A stretch of DNA of 64,000 nt from Spirosoma panaciterrae DSM 21099 (GTDB lineage Bacteria > Bacteroidota > Bacteroidia > Cytophagales > Spirosomataceae), in NCBI RefSeq assembly GCF_000374025.1, contig NZ_KB893196.1:22034-86033 (forward strand). The letters run 5' to 3'. The notes beneath the pieces were generated by a model. That model worked only from the letters and a program-made list of their open reading frames with translations, was not told the origin of the DNA and ran no database searches. Both the position numbers and the translations under genes were made by a program. Shown here one piece after another: positions 8,394-17,784 of this stretch. Numbering within the stretch: the stretch's first letter is position 1; each line of letters begins with the position of its first letter.

Positions 8394-10178
8394 CTACATT
8401 TTCTGCGGAACTTCTATGCCCAATAAGCCCATTGCCTTCCGAATAGTTTCACCAATCGATTTTGCCAATACGAGACGGGTCTGAAGCGTATCGGGATCGG
8501 TCTCTTTCAGGATCGGCAACTTGTCGTAAAACTGGTTAAACGTTCTGGCCAGCTCATAAGCATACTGAGCCAGATACGAAGGCGCGTAATCGTCACCTGC
8601 CTCTTTCACGCGCTGTGGATACTGACTCAACAGAAAGACCAATTGCTGCTCAATCTCATCAAGTTGCGTTTCAGAAACGCTTCCGGCAAGCGCTATATTC
8701 GATTCGGCAGCTTTCCGAAGAATTGACTGAATCCGGGCATACACATACTGAATATAGGGGCCGGTATTTCCATGCAAATCCACCGATTCGGCCGGGTTAA
8801 ACTGCATTCGTTTCTGCGGATCAACTTTCAGCAGGTAGTATTTTAACGCACCCAGACCCAGCATATGAAACAGGGCTGTTTTCTCGGCTTCGCTAAATTC
8901 GTCGAGCTTGCCTTTAGCCGCTTCGTCGGCTGCGGTGGCGGCCGCTTCAGTTGTTTCCTGAATCAGATCGTCGGCATCGACAACCGTACCTTCCCGCGAC
9001 TTCATCTTGCCCGTTGGCAGATCGACCATGCCGTATGAAAGATGGTACAAATTGCTGGCGTAAGGCCGCCCTAACCGACGCAGAATGGCAAACAGCACAT
9101 TGAAATGGTAATCCTGCTCGTTGCCAACCACCCAAATCTGGCGGTCGTTATGAAAATCCTGAAACTTCAGATCCGTGGTACCCAAATCCTGCGTCATGTA
9201 GACCGACGTACCATCCGAACGAAGTACCAGTTTTTGGTCCAGGCCCTCATCGGTCAGGTCGATCCAGACCGAGCCGTCGTCTTTCCGGTAAAAAACACCT
9301 TTCTGCAAGCCTTCTTCGACAATCTCTTTACCGAGTACATACGTATTGGACTCGTAATAGGTTTTGTCGAAGCTGACGCCAATGGCGCGGTAGGTAGCAT
9401 CGAACCCGGTATAGACCCAGTCGTTGAGTTTGCGCCAGAGCGCTACGGTTTCGGGATCACCCTGCTCCCAAAGCCGAAGCATCTGCTGCACTTCAAGCAT
9501 CAGGGGAGCTTTTTTCTCGGCTTCTTCTTTAGGCATTCCCTGCCCTACCATCTCTTCAACTTGCTGTTTATAGGCCTTGTCGAACAGAACGTAGTATTTA
9601 CCGATCAGGTGATCGCCTTTCATACCGGCCTGTTCTGGTGTTTCGTCGTTGCCAAAAAGCTTATAGGCCAGCATCGACTTGCAGATGTGTACCCCCCGAT
9701 CGTTGACAATACAGGCTTTTACCACATCATAGCCATTGGCCGCCAGAATCCGACTGACCGAGTCGCCCAGAAAATTATTCCGCAGGTGCCCCAGGTGCAG
9801 GGGCTTATTGGTATTGGGCGACGAAAATTCAACCATTACCGACTGCCCTTTGGGAGCTAACTGGCCAAAGGCTGGATTTCCGGCGATGTCGTTCAATACA
9901 CTCATCCAGGCTGCGTCGGCAATACTGATATTTAAAAAACCCTGTACCACATTGAACGCGCTCACAATCGCACTATTCGCTACCAGCCAGTTGCCAATGG
10001 CCTGACCGATTTGAGCCGGGGCCTGCCGCAACGCCTTCGTCAGTGAAAACGTCACGAACGTATACAGTCCGTCGAATTCTTTTTTGGTGGGTTGTAAAGA
10101 AACCTCGCCTAGTTCCTGTTGGTACAACTCGGAAACGGCCCGTTGAATCGCACTTTTTAAATCTTCCTGAATATCCAT
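8394..10178 (-). CDS. argS: Arginyl-tRNA synthetase
   Basis: 594 residues. It charges tRNA-Arg. The N-terminal Arg-tRNA additional domain (MDIQEDLKSAIQ...) is followed by the catalytic core with the HIGH-type motif in SSPNTNKPLHLGHLRNN. The C-terminal DALR anticodon-binding domain ends in AMGLLGIEVPQKM, a typical ArgRS terminus. The ATG at 10178 is chosen because the 38 extra in-frame residues upstream would be encoded across the -7 promoter element at 10217-10224 and half of a terminator hairpin. Confidence 0.96.
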   Translation of the reverse strand: MDIQEDLKSAIQRAVSELYQQELGEVSLQPTKKEFDGLYTFVTFSLTKALRQAPAQIGQAIGNWLVANSAIVSAFNVVQGFLNISIADAAWMSVLNDIAGNPAFGQLAPKGQSVMVEFSSPNTNKPLHLGHLRNNFLGDSVSRILAANGYDVVKACIVNDRGVHICKSMLAYKLFGNDETPEQAGMKGDHLIGKYYVLFDKAYKQQVEEMVGQGMPKEEAEKKAPLMLEVQQMLRLWEQGDPETVALWRKLNDWVYTGFDATYRAIGVSFDKTYYESNTYVLGKEIVEEGLQKGVFYRKDDGSVWIDLTDEGLDQKLVLRSDGTSVYMTQDLGTTDLKFQDFHNDRQIWVVGNEQDYHFNVLFAILRRLGRPYASNLYHLSYGMVDLPTGKMKSREGTVVDADDLIQETTEAAATAADEAAKGKLDEFSEAEKTALFHMLGLGALKYYLLKVDPQKRMQFNPAESVDLHGNTGPYIQYVYARIQSILRKAAESNIALAGSVSETQLDEIEQQLVFLLSQYPQRVKEAGDDYAPSYLAQYAYELARTFNQFYDKLPILKETDPDTLQTRLVLAKSIGETIRKAMGLLGIEVPQKM

Positions 10179-10216
10179 TCGCTTGTGAAACTGTCGGTTC
10201 GTACAGTTTTCGGCAG

Positions 10217-10224
10217 CAAAAGTA
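10217..10224 (-). promoter_or_regulatory. -7 promoter element of argS
   Basis: On the minus strand the sequence is TACTTTTG, an exact TAnnTTTG match 38 bases upstream of the argS ATG. No clear -33 element was recognised. Confidence 0.6.
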
Positions 10225-10253
10225 CGAAAGTATCGCGGTGATGCGGCATACCA

Positions 10254-10333
10254 ACATCCTGTCCGCATGGTTGAAAAGGAAGCATTCATCATACATACAA
10301 CCCCCTAAGCGTTTAACCATGCGGACAGGATGT
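10254..10333 (-). terminator. Long-loop 19-bp inverted repeat after the acylase gene
   Basis: The arms 10254-10272 and 10315-10333 are perfectly complementary over 19 bp, with a 42-base loop. The repeat begins five bases beyond the stop codon of the acylase gene and ends upstream of the argS promoter, so it probably ends the acylase transcript. No T-tract is present. Confidence 0.5.
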
Positions 10334-10338
10334 CTGCG

Positions 10339-12711
10339 TTACGGCTTCAGGACAACCTTCTCTTCGGCTACAGATTTTACTTTTTCTTTCGAGAAATACA
10401 CCGGAAAGTACTCATTCTTCGCCCAGAGCGGAAACAGGTCACCATAATGTGGGCTATCAGGATTACCCGACTGGCCGGGCGTGTTGATGCCCAGGGTTTT
10501 ATCCCAATCCTGCGTATCGACCAGAATCCGAAACGAGGCACCGTGCGTCTGGTTCAGATCAAACGAAGTAGCATTAACGGTTTCGCCGTATCCTCCCCGC
10601 GCTACAGGCCCCAAATTGATCCGCTTCTGCATGGCTCCATCGACCAGAGCACTCAGCGGATGCAGGATGGTGATGTGTTTAAAATTGGGCTGTCCATACC
10701 GCCAGTTCGCCATGTCAGGACCAAGGCGGTCGGTCAAATCGGCGACAGCTTTATCCAGACACGTCATCAGGAGGCTATCCCGACGGGGAGTATCCTGCAA
10801 CAACGCTTCGGTGACCCGTTTGGTAGGTAACGATTTCATATACGGACGGGCTTTCAGGGGCACTTTCTCGTCATAAACGGCCGCTTTAAGCTCGTTGTCC
10901 CAGGCGACAAAAAGGGCAGCCGCTACCGAATTCGGGTCAAGCCGATAATCCCACTGACGCAAATAGGTTAATGCTTGCTGGGTTCGGGGATTCGGGGAGG
11001 TCTGCTTTTGAAGCAAAGGCACAATCGTTCGGGCAGGTATCGACAGATAATCGGCCTGTAAGGCTTTAAAATCCGCCAGGTTTTTGGGCTTCCCCTTGCT
11101 CAACACCTCTTCGATCCGGTTGGCCCGACTGGGTGATGACCAGGTCCAGCCCACCGCATTTCGGTAGGGATAATGGGGTGGCAGCAGGTTGTTATTGGCA
11201 GTTACAATATACCCTTCGGATGGATTGAGTTTGTTGGGCAGTTGCCGTATGGGCAGATAGCCATTCCAGTCGAACCGTCCGTCGCCCGGCACAGGGACCA
11301 ACCCGGTATAATTCGGACGAACAGGCGATAAAGCCACCACCTGCCAGCCAATGTTTCCGGTCTTACCATTGGCAGGGCGCTCTGCCCAGATCATATTCTC
11401 GCCCGGAACCCGGCTTTGCTCACACGCTTGCCGAAACTCAGCCCAGTTTCGGGCCTGATTCATTCGCAAACTCGCCAGATAAGGTGCACAGCCCGGTTCA
11501 AGCCATCCGGCCCGCACGGCATAGGCTTTGTGATGTACGGTATCTTCAAAAACGACCGGACCATGTTGGGTGTACTTAAGCATTGCCTTTACGGGCTGCC
11601 CACCTTTCACCGGAATCGTTTCCGACAGCGTGGTCATGCTTACCCAGGTCCCTTTGTATCGATATTGATTCCGATTTGCCGGGTTGGTTTCGTACACATA
11701 CAAATCTTCATTATCCGTCTCAAAAATGGTTAACCCCCAGGCTCCGTGTTCATTATGACCAATGGAAATACCAGGCAGTGTAGGCTCACCCGCCCCCACT
11801 ACATGCCAGCCCGGTGCATCCAGATGTACCCAATACCGCAGTGAAGGTGTCGCCTGCGACCGATGCGGATCATTGGCGAGCATCGGATAACCACTGGCCG
11901 ACTTAGCCCCGGAAATCACCCAGTTGTTCGAACCTGTGTATTGCTTTTCGGTGTCGAACCATCGGTCTTTATCGAACTGAAAGGCTTCATCTTCATCGGC
12001 TTTACTAAGTCTGCCTTTGTATTTCAGAGGCAGACGGAACGCTTCATATAGCTCCAGAATGGGCTGAAACAATTCGTCACCGTTTACATGCAGGGTCAGG
12101 TCAGGCTCATTGGATTTCGAGACCGGATGAAACCACTGCAACGCCCGAACTTTATCGGGACCAAGCAAATTGACCAGCCGACCGTAATTCAACTCGTCCC
12201 GCACATTGGCCATAATGCCCTGATGCCGACTAATCACTACCTCTGGTGTCCATAACCCGGGTTTTGTATTGAGCACCCGAAATTCAAATGGCAACTGTTC
12301 CGGTGTTTTCAGCATGGTATTGATATAGGCGTTTATGCCCTCAACAAACGCCCGGACAATTTGCGGGCCGTGCGGATGATATTGCCTGAGTTCTTCATCC
12401 AGATTGCCCCGAAACCGAAACAGTCGGGCTCCTACATCTCTTTTAAGCTCCTGCGGCCCCAGTAGCTCAGCGATGGTTCCGGTAGCCTGCCGACGCCAGA
12501 TTTCGAGTTGAAACAGTCGGTCCTGAGCCGCAGAATAGCCCTGTGCGAAAAATAAATCGTGCTCATTTTTTGCATAAATGTGGTTGACGCCCCACTTATC
12601 GCGGACAATGTCGACAGGCTCCTGCAAACCAGGCAGTTGACGGACTTTATCTGACTGACGAACACAAGCGATTGAAACCAACAGAAGGAACAGGGTAAAC
12701 CGTAGAAGCAT
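10339..12711 (-). CDS. Penicillin acylase family lipoprotein (Ntn hydrolase)
   Basis: 790 residues. A lipoprotein signal peptide ends at the lipobox VSIAC, with Cys16 as the lipidation site. The acylase pattern follows: DKWGVNHIYA, then AQGYSAAQDRLFQLEIWRR. The probable autocatalytic cleavage point is before Ser261 in YTGSNNWVISG, which would become the N-terminal nucleophile of the beta chain; HNEHGAWGLT and the Asn in the later part fit the oxyanion region. The family hydrolyses amide bonds of penicillins, acyl-homoserine lactones or other N-acyl compounds; the substrate here cannot be told. It is divergent from a small lipoprotein gene. Confidence 0.9.
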   Translation of the reverse strand: MLLRFTLFLLLVSIACVRQSDKVRQLPGLQEPVDIVRDKWGVNHIYAKNEHDLFFAQGYSAAQDRLFQLEIWRRQATGTIAELLGPQELKRDVGARLFRFRGNLDEELRQYHPHGPQIVRAFVEGINAYINTMLKTPEQLPFEFRVLNTKPGLWTPEVVISRHQGIMANVRDELNYGRLVNLLGPDKVRALQWFHPVSKSNEPDLTLHVNGDELFQPILELYEAFRLPLKYKGRLSKADEDEAFQFDKDRWFDTEKQYTGSNNWVISGAKSASGYPMLANDPHRSQATPSLRYWVHLDAPGWHVVGAGEPTLPGISIGHNEHGAWGLTIFETDNEDLYVYETNPANRNQYRYKGTWVSMTTLSETIPVKGGQPVKAMLKYTQHGPVVFEDTVHHKAYAVRAGWLEPGCAPYLASLRMNQARNWAEFRQACEQSRVPGENMIWAERPANGKTGNIGWQVVALSPVRPNYTGLVPVPGDGRFDWNGYLPIRQLPNKLNPSEGYIVTANNNLLPPHYPYRNAVGWTWSSPSRANRIEEVLSKGKPKNLADFKALQADYLSIPARTIVPLLQKQTSPNPRTQQALTYLRQWDYRLDPNSVAAALFVAWDNELKAAVYDEKVPLKARPYMKSLPTKRVTEALLQDTPRRDSLLMTCLDKAVADLTDRLGPDMANWRYGQPNFKHITILHPLSALVDGAMQKRINLGPVARGGYGETVNATSFDLNQTHGASFRILVDTQDWDKTLGINTPGQSGNPDSPHYGDLFPLWAKNEYFPVYFSKEKVKSVAEEKVVLKP

Positions 12712-12830
12712 AGCGTTGATGAATTTATCGTAAGATAGTCAACAAACCATTTACAGGAAGTTTAACAGTCATTTAACAATCAAATCGCTGAGCGGTTAGT
12801 ATGTTTACCCAACACCAACTTCTAAACCGG

Positions 12831-13358
12831 ATGAAATCACTCGTTTCTGGCCTTCTGATCAGCAGCCTACTGGTTGCCCTGACGAGCTGCGTAACAGCAA
12901 CCTTTCAGTCGAACGTAAAAGCGGATGCCAAACCGGAGTTTAAGCGAATTCTGATTGTATCACGCCTGCCTGCCACCAAGCCTGCCTATCTGGCTTCGTT
13001 ACAAACAGCCTTTCCGACCGGCTATCAGGTTTGTACCGTATCCAATAGCCCAATCTCGTTCGAAACGGCCGAAGAAGCCATCGAAAAACAACGCCAGGCT
13101 TGCCAGAGTGAAGTCGTACTAACAATAGATTTTAATCGAAGCTACACATCGGGGTCGGGCCGGTATATTTCATCGAACAACGAACTTCTGCTGGAAATGA
13201 AAAGCCTGTCAACAGGCATCCCTTTCTGGAAAGCACTCGTTACAACGGGATTGAGTGATAACGAAGTTTTACCCAGACAACTGGTTATGCAACTGATTAA
13301 AGACGGCATCATTCAGGGTAGTGCTCCTCTGGAAAAATCTTACCAGTCCACCTATTAA
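12831..13358 (+). CDS. Small lipoprotein, function unknown
   Basis: 175 residues from the ATG at 12831. A signal peptide with lipobox VALTSC indicates a membrane-anchored lipoprotein. The rest has the feel of a small alpha/beta domain (FKRILIVSRLP, then SEVVLTIDFNRSY) but no family is recognised. An in-frame ATG at 12801 would add 10 residues; it sits in TATGTTTA, one mismatch from the -7 consensus, which favours the downstream start that also puts the signal peptide at the N-terminus. A 15-bp hairpin directly follows. Confidence 0.75.
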   Translation: MKSLVSGLLISSLLVALTSCVTATFQSNVKADAKPEFKRILIVSRLPATKPAYLASLQTAFPTGYQVCTVSNSPISFETAEEAIEKQRQACQSEVVLTIDFNRSYTSGSGRYISSNNELLLEMKSLSTGIPFWKALVTTGLSDNEVLPRQLVMQLIKDGIIQGSAPLEKSYQSTY

Positions 13359-13397
13359 CACAAAGGGCCGGATTCGATGAACCCGGCCCTTTGTGTT
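13357..13397. terminator. Bidirectional terminator hairpin
   Basis: The 15-bp perfect stem AACACAAAGGGCCGG (13357-13371) pairs with 13383-13397, with an 11-base loop. It lies between two convergent genes and overlaps the last bases of the lipoprotein stop codon. Confidence 0.8.
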
Positions 13398-13411
13398 TGG
13401 TTGCCCAGACG

Positions 13412-13987
13412 TTATTTGCTTTTTGTACTGCTCAGGTAAGTCTTGTTACCGTTTTTATTGATGTAATACTTACCGCCACGTGGGCCAACCATAACTTTCT
13501 CCCCATTAGGCCCCTTAGAGGACGGGTCAACCGGAGCTTTGTAGTCGGCGGGCGTAGCTTTTTCCTCTTTTACGGCTGGAGTCGATGCTTTCGCCATTTT
13601 ATCGGCTTTCTTGTCCGCTTTATCTGTCTTGTCGGCCTTCGATGGCTTGTCCATCTTGTCGTCTTTCAGTCCAGCATTGGCAGCCATTTTATCCGTCTTC
13701 TTTTCAGCTTTATCCACTTTGGCATCAGCTTTAGTCTTTGCTTTGTCGGCCTCTTTAGCCGCTTTTTTCTCTGCCTTCGCCTGGGCTTTATCCGCATCGG
13801 CCATACCAGCCTTAGCAGCCTCTTTGGCGGCTTTTTTCTCTGCTTTAGCCGCCTTTTTGGCATCTTTGTCGGCCTCGCTCTGTTCTTTCTTTGCTTTGCT
13901 TTTCGACGGTTTATCGTCCTGTGCCCATCCATTGACAGCAACCAGAAGGCTTAGCGCAAGGCACATGATTGACAGGGTCTTGTTCAT
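13412..13987 (-). CDS. Exported Lys/Ala-rich protein with PBCV basic adaptor domain
   Basis: 191 residues from the ATG at 13987, which gives a clear signal peptide ending VNGWAQ. The middle, about residues 25-145, is a low-complexity histone-H1-like tail made of K, A, D and E in short repeats such as AEKKAAKEA and DKADKK. The C-terminus has GPRGGKYYINKNGNKTY, matching the PBCV-specific basic adaptor domain (PF08789), which is found attached to varied proteins in viruses and bacteria. The function is unknown; a role in binding nucleic acid or anionic polymer in the periplasm is only inference. The gene is divergent from recQ. Confidence 0.75.
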   Translation of the reverse strand: MNKTLSIMCLALSLLVAVNGWAQDDKPSKSKAKKEQSEADKDAKKAAKAEKKAAKEAAKAGMADADKAQAKAEKKAAKEADKAKTKADAKVDKAEKKTDKMAANAGLKDDKMDKPSKADKTDKADKKADKMAKASTPAVKEEKATPADYKAPVDPSSKGPNGEKVMVGPRGGKYYINKNGNKTYLSSTKSK

Positions 13988-14089
13988 ACAAATTAGATCG
14001 GGTTTTGTGAAACAATTGAATTGGTTCTTAGGACGGAAAGATGGGGATAAAATCACCATTCCAACACTAAAAATGACTTAAATTTTTCT

Positions 14090-14097
14090 TAAATTTG
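14090..14097 (+). promoter_or_regulatory. -7 promoter element of recQ
   Basis: TAAATTTG matches TAnnTTTG exactly, 93 bases upstream of the recQ ATG. It lies in the AT-rich space between the divergent recQ and Lys/Ala-rich genes. Confidence 0.55.
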
Positions 14098-14190
14098 ATA
14101 GAATGATTGTAGCCGGTAGCTGTCACCAATGGCTTTTAGCCCGTCTTACTGACATCTGTCCGACCAGCGTACCATCACCCGAATACGCCA

Positions 14191-16317
14191 ATGATTAGTA
14201 CACCCCCGCTTCAAACGCAAAATCCCGCCGATTACCTCAAACGATATTATGGATACGACCGCTTCCGGCCTATGCAGGAAGCGATTATCCAGTCGATACT
14301 GAGCGGGCGCGATACGGTGGTACTGATGCCCACCGGAGGGGGTAAGTCCGTTTGCTTTCAGATTCCAGCCCTGATGCTGCCGGGCGTTACCATTGTGGTT
14401 TCTCCGCTGATCGCGCTCATGAAAGACCAGGTAGAGGCTCTGCACATGAACGGTATTCAGGCGGCTTATTATAACAGTACACAGACCTCCCGTGAGCAGC
14501 GTGATATTGAAGCGGCATGCCAGAAAGGAACGCTTAAACTGCTCTACGTTTCGCCCGAGAAGTTGCTTACGGAGTCGTTTTTTCATTTCCTGAAGCAGAT
14601 CAATATTTCTCTTTTTGCTATCGACGAAGCCCACTGTATTTCTTCGTGGGGGCACGACTTCCGCCCGGAGTATACCCAACTGCACGTCCTGAAAGAACAG
14701 TTTCCGCACGTACCGACCATTGCCCTGACAGCCACCGCCGATAAACTAACCCGCCAGGATATTGCGACTGGGCTAGGGATGGTCGACCCCGCCGTGTTTG
14801 TGGCTTCGTTCAACCGTACGAACCTGAGCTTACAGGTATTGCCGGGTCAAAACCGCCTGCAGCAGATTATCCGACTCCTTCAGCAAAAGCCCAATACATC
14901 CGGTATTATTTACTGCCTGAGCCGGAAGTCGACCGAATCGCTGGCGGCCAAACTACAGGAGAAAGGGTTCAGCGCGGCCTTCTACCATGCCAAAATGGAC
15001 CCCGACGACCGCACTAAAACCCAGGAGGCCTTCCTGCGCGACGATGTGCGGATTATGTGTGCTACGATCGCTTTTGGCATGGGCATCGACAAATCGAACG
15101 TACGTTGGGTGATTCATTACAACCTGCCCAAAAACATCGAGAGCTTTTATCAGGAAATCGGTCGGGCCGGGCGCGACGGGGCAGCCGCTCAAACGGTTCT
15201 TTTTTACAGCTTTGCCGATGTAGCCACCTACAAGGAAATGCTGGCCGAAAATAATCCGGCCAATCTGGGGCTTCAACTGGCCAAACTGGAACGGATGCAG
15301 CAGTATGCTGATGCCCATACCTGCCGCCGTCAGATTCTGCTCTCTTACTTCTCGGAAGAGCTCCCCGAGCCCTGTGGCAACTGCGATGTTTGCCGTGATC
15401 CACGCGTTACCTTCGACGGAACCATTCTGGCCCAGAAAGCCCTTTCGGCAATGATACGCACGGGTGAGCGTGTCCCTATGAATCTGCTGATCGATATTTT
15501 GCGGGGATCGCGCAGCCAGCAGGTATTGCAGGCAGGCTACGATCAGATAAAAACCTACGGAGCCGGGCGCGACATTCGTTTTGAAGACTGGCGGAACTAC
15601 CTGCACCAACTCATCAACATCGGGGTTATTGAAATCGCCTACGATCAACACTACGCATTACGAAGAGGTATCCTGGCCGATCAGGTACTTTACGGCGGTC
15701 GAAAAATAGATCTGGTACGACCCGATGATGCTCCCAAACCCGTCGTCGAAAAACCAAGAACCAAAACCGAATCGCAGCGAGACGAACTCTTCGAGCGGCT
15801 CCGAATCCTGCGCAAGCAACTGGCCGATGAGCAAAACGTTCCGGCTTATGTCATCTTCACAGACACTACGCTCGAAGACATGGCCCGGCAGAAGCCCACT
15901 ACACCCGATGCCCTACGGAACGTCAGTGGCGTGGGCGAACGTAAACTTCAGTTGTTCGGAAAACAGTTTCTGGACGAGATCGTGGGCTATGTGCGTGGAC
16001 GTGTACAGGCCGGAGAGAAGCCTAAAGGAGCGACGCAATTACTCACACTCGATCTTTACAACAGAGGCCTGTCGATTGACGAAATTGCGGCCGAACGGCA
16101 GCTTACAAGCGGCTCTGTAGCCAGCCATCTGGTGCAACTTTCCAAGTCGGGCTACGACATTGATCTGGCCTCGTTGATTGACCCTTACGAACGCCAGGAA
16201 ATTGAAAAAGTGATCGGAGTCGTTGGCCTTGAAGAAGGGCGATTAAAGGCCGTTTATGAGTATTTAGGAGGGAAGTACGACTACGCCAAACTGACGCTGG
16301 TAGCGGGCCTTTTATAA
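14191..16317 (+). CDS. recQ: ATP-dependent DNA helicase RecQ
   Basis: 708 residues. A 3'-5' superfamily 2 helicase for recombination and repair. The sequence shows Walker A PTGGGKS (about 47-53), DEAHCISSWGHDFRPEY, GIIYCLSRK, and QEIGRAGRDG. The zinc-binding cysteines follow as C-(x16)-C-x2-C-x2-C in the CRRQIL...CGNCDVC segment. The RQC winged helix comes next, then an HRDC domain (LRKQLADEQNVPAYVIF...GVGERKLQLFG) and a C-terminal HTH-like tail (GLSIDEIAAERQLTSGSVASHL), as in many Bacteroidota RecQ proteins. It is followed by a weak terminator and then the lytic transglycosylase array. Confidence 0.96.
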   Translation: MISTPPLQTQNPADYLKRYYGYDRFRPMQEAIIQSILSGRDTVVLMPTGGGKSVCFQIPALMLPGVTIVVSPLIALMKDQVEALHMNGIQAAYYNSTQTSREQRDIEAACQKGTLKLLYVSPEKLLTESFFHFLKQINISLFAIDEAHCISSWGHDFRPEYTQLHVLKEQFPHVPTIALTATADKLTRQDIATGLGMVDPAVFVASFNRTNLSLQVLPGQNRLQQIIRLLQQKPNTSGIIYCLSRKSTESLAAKLQEKGFSAAFYHAKMDPDDRTKTQEAFLRDDVRIMCATIAFGMGIDKSNVRWVIHYNLPKNIESFYQEIGRAGRDGAAAQTVLFYSFADVATYKEMLAENNPANLGLQLAKLERMQQYADAHTCRRQILLSYFSEELPEPCGNCDVCRDPRVTFDGTILAQKALSAMIRTGERVPMNLLIDILRGSRSQQVLQAGYDQIKTYGAGRDIRFEDWRNYLHQLINIGVIEIAYDQHYALRRGILADQVLYGGRKIDLVRPDDAPKPVVEKPRTKTESQRDELFERLRILRKQLADEQNVPAYVIFTDTTLEDMARQKPTTPDALRNVSGVGERKLQLFGKQFLDEIVGYVRGRVQAGEKPKGATQLLTLDLYNRGLSIDEIAAERQLTSGSVASHLVQLSKSGYDIDLASLIDPYERQEIEKVIGVVGLEEGRLKAVYEYLGGKYDYAKLTLVAGLL

Positions 16318-16416
16318 AGATATAATCCTGTTTTCAGCGGTACCGTTGGATAATTCTTAGAGGCCAAATTTGGTATATATCAGATAATCAGCTAAATTCG
16401 TTTCAGTAAAGATTAC

Positions 16417-16444
16417 GAGCCCGTTACTTCTGTGCGGGTTTTTT
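16417..16444 (+). terminator. Weak intrinsic terminator of recQ
   Basis: A short CCCG/CGGG stem (extended by G-U and A-U pairs) is followed by six T residues. The GTG at 16432 that could open the next reading frame lies inside this structure. Confidence 0.5.
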
Positions 16445-16471
16445 CGTCTCTATGTCTCACAACAACTACTA

Positions 16472-16479
16472 TAATTTTG
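16472..16479 (+). promoter_or_regulatory. -7 promoter element of the first transglycosylase gene
   Basis: TAATTTTG matches TAnnTTTG exactly, 27 bases before the ATG at 16507. Confidence 0.5.
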
Positions 16480-16506
16480 ATTAAAGAAGTAAGTTTTTCA
16501 CTGCTC

Positions 16507-17598
16507 ATGGCCGCCATGAAGCCGGGGGTTGGTGCCACTACACTACCAAGTTGGTCCCCACTTTTTGGAACCGATACGAGCCGGGTACTTCCGTTGTCAA
16601 GCGGTCTAAACAACCCCCAATTATTAGTCGTTGATTCGACCAAACGTCTGTTTCCAATTTATTTCTGTGGTGAAGAAGTGCCCGTTAATGAACCCCGCGT
16701 ATCGCGTCGGTGGGCACAAACCCTGCGCAACTATGGTGCTCAGGAAGCGTTTCTGATGGACCTTCGCACCAAAGCGTCTGAATTCTTCCCGATTATTGAC
16801 CCCATCTTACGGAAGTACAAAATCCCCCGCGATTTTCGGTTTATGCCTCTGGCCGAAAGTGCCCTCAACAACCGCAGTGTATCGTATAAAGGAGCCGCTG
16901 GGTATTGGCAGATTATGCCCGGAACCGCCCGCGAACTGGGGCTGAAAGTGGATAGACACATTGATGAACGCCGTGACCTGGAGAAGTCGACGGTAGCCGT
17001 TTGTCGGCATTTGCACCAGTTGTATAAAGTACTGGGCTCCTGGACTTTGGTAGCAGCAGCCTATAATGGCGGTATTACGCACGTCATGAACAAGATGGAG
17101 CAGCAGGGCCATTCGAATTATTACCGACTTCGGCTCCACCGCGAAACCAGCTCTTATCTTTTCCAGATCCTGGCGTTTAAGGAATTGCTGACCAACCCCC
17201 GTCAGTATGCTTTGCTACTAAGCGGATCAACGATTGCCGAGCTTACCAAGCCACTGCCAAGCTGGCATAAGCCACTGGCCGTACCGAAGAAGATTAAGGA
17301 TGCGCCGACCATCGAACTGATTGATGAAGAGTATACATCACCCATCTGGGGTCCTCGGCCAAACAATACGTTGACCAAAGCCCCTTCCGATACCGATCAG
17401 TTGATTGCCAGTGCCGCCCTGGTAAAGCATACACCGAATGCTCCGGATGCCGCACTGGAAAAACAGGGCGCACACTTACCCATTAAAAAGCTAATGATGG
17501 GCCTGATGGTGCTTCGTTTTCGTCGCCCCCGTATCCTTCAATGGAAGCAAGGCGAAGGCGAAGGTATCCGACCTTTGCATTTCTGGGATTGGTTATAA
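16507..17598 (+). CDS. MltD-like lytic transglycosylase, copy 1
   Basis: About 363 residues. GH23-type peptidoglycan lytic transglycosylase that would cut the glycan strand with formation of 1,6-anhydro ends. The catalytic motif is LAESALNN with Glu117, followed by KGAAGYWQIMPGTARELGL, the KST segment and SWTLVAAAYNGG. It starts with the family-specific element IYFCGEEVP. Unlike the two following copies it lacks the C-terminal 'GDVLYAV' domain. The start is uncertain: a GTG at 16432 lies in the recQ terminator and a TTG at 16477 lies in the -7 element, so the ATG at 16507 is used, yet this leaves no good signal peptide. It is the first of three tandem paralogues. Confidence 0.85.
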   Translation: MAAMKPGVGATTLPSWSPLFGTDTSRVLPLSSGLNNPQLLVVDSTKRLFPIYFCGEEVPVNEPRVSRRWAQTLRNYGAQEAFLMDLRTKASEFFPIIDPILRKYKIPRDFRFMPLAESALNNRSVSYKGAAGYWQIMPGTARELGLKVDRHIDERRDLEKSTVAVCRHLHQLYKVLGSWTLVAAAYNGGITHVMNKMEQQGHSNYYRLRLHRETSSYLFQILAFKELLTNPRQYALLLSGSTIAELTKPLPSWHKPLAVPKKIKDAPTIELIDEEYTSPIWGPRPNNTLTKAPSDTDQLIASAALVKHTPNAPDAALEKQGAHLPIKKLMMGLMVLRFRRPRILQWKQGEGEGIRPLHFWDWL

Positions 17599-17615
17599 GC
17601 CGTTAAAACCACCAG

Positions 17616-17668
17616 TAACCCTAAACGCAGAAAGCCGCTTTTGAAGCGGCTTTCTGCGTTTAGGGTTA
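17616..17668. terminator. 25-bp perfect hairpin terminator
   Basis: The arms 17616-17640 and 17644-17668 are perfectly complementary over 25 bp with a 3-base loop. It follows the first transglycosylase gene by 17 bases and separates it from the second. Confidence 0.8.
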
Positions 17669-17784
17669 ACCAAATACAGCAACATACAACTTATCATAAC
17701 AGAAAAATTAAAACTATATAGTTACTATAGATTTCTATTTACGTCTAAATTACTGTAACCCATAAATGGTACGATTGCTGTGTA

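Noticed and set aside
13600..13900. Repetitive plus-strand frames opposite the Lys/Ala-rich gene
   Set aside because: They are the antisense reading of low-complexity coding DNA; only the minus frame has a signal peptide and a known domain.
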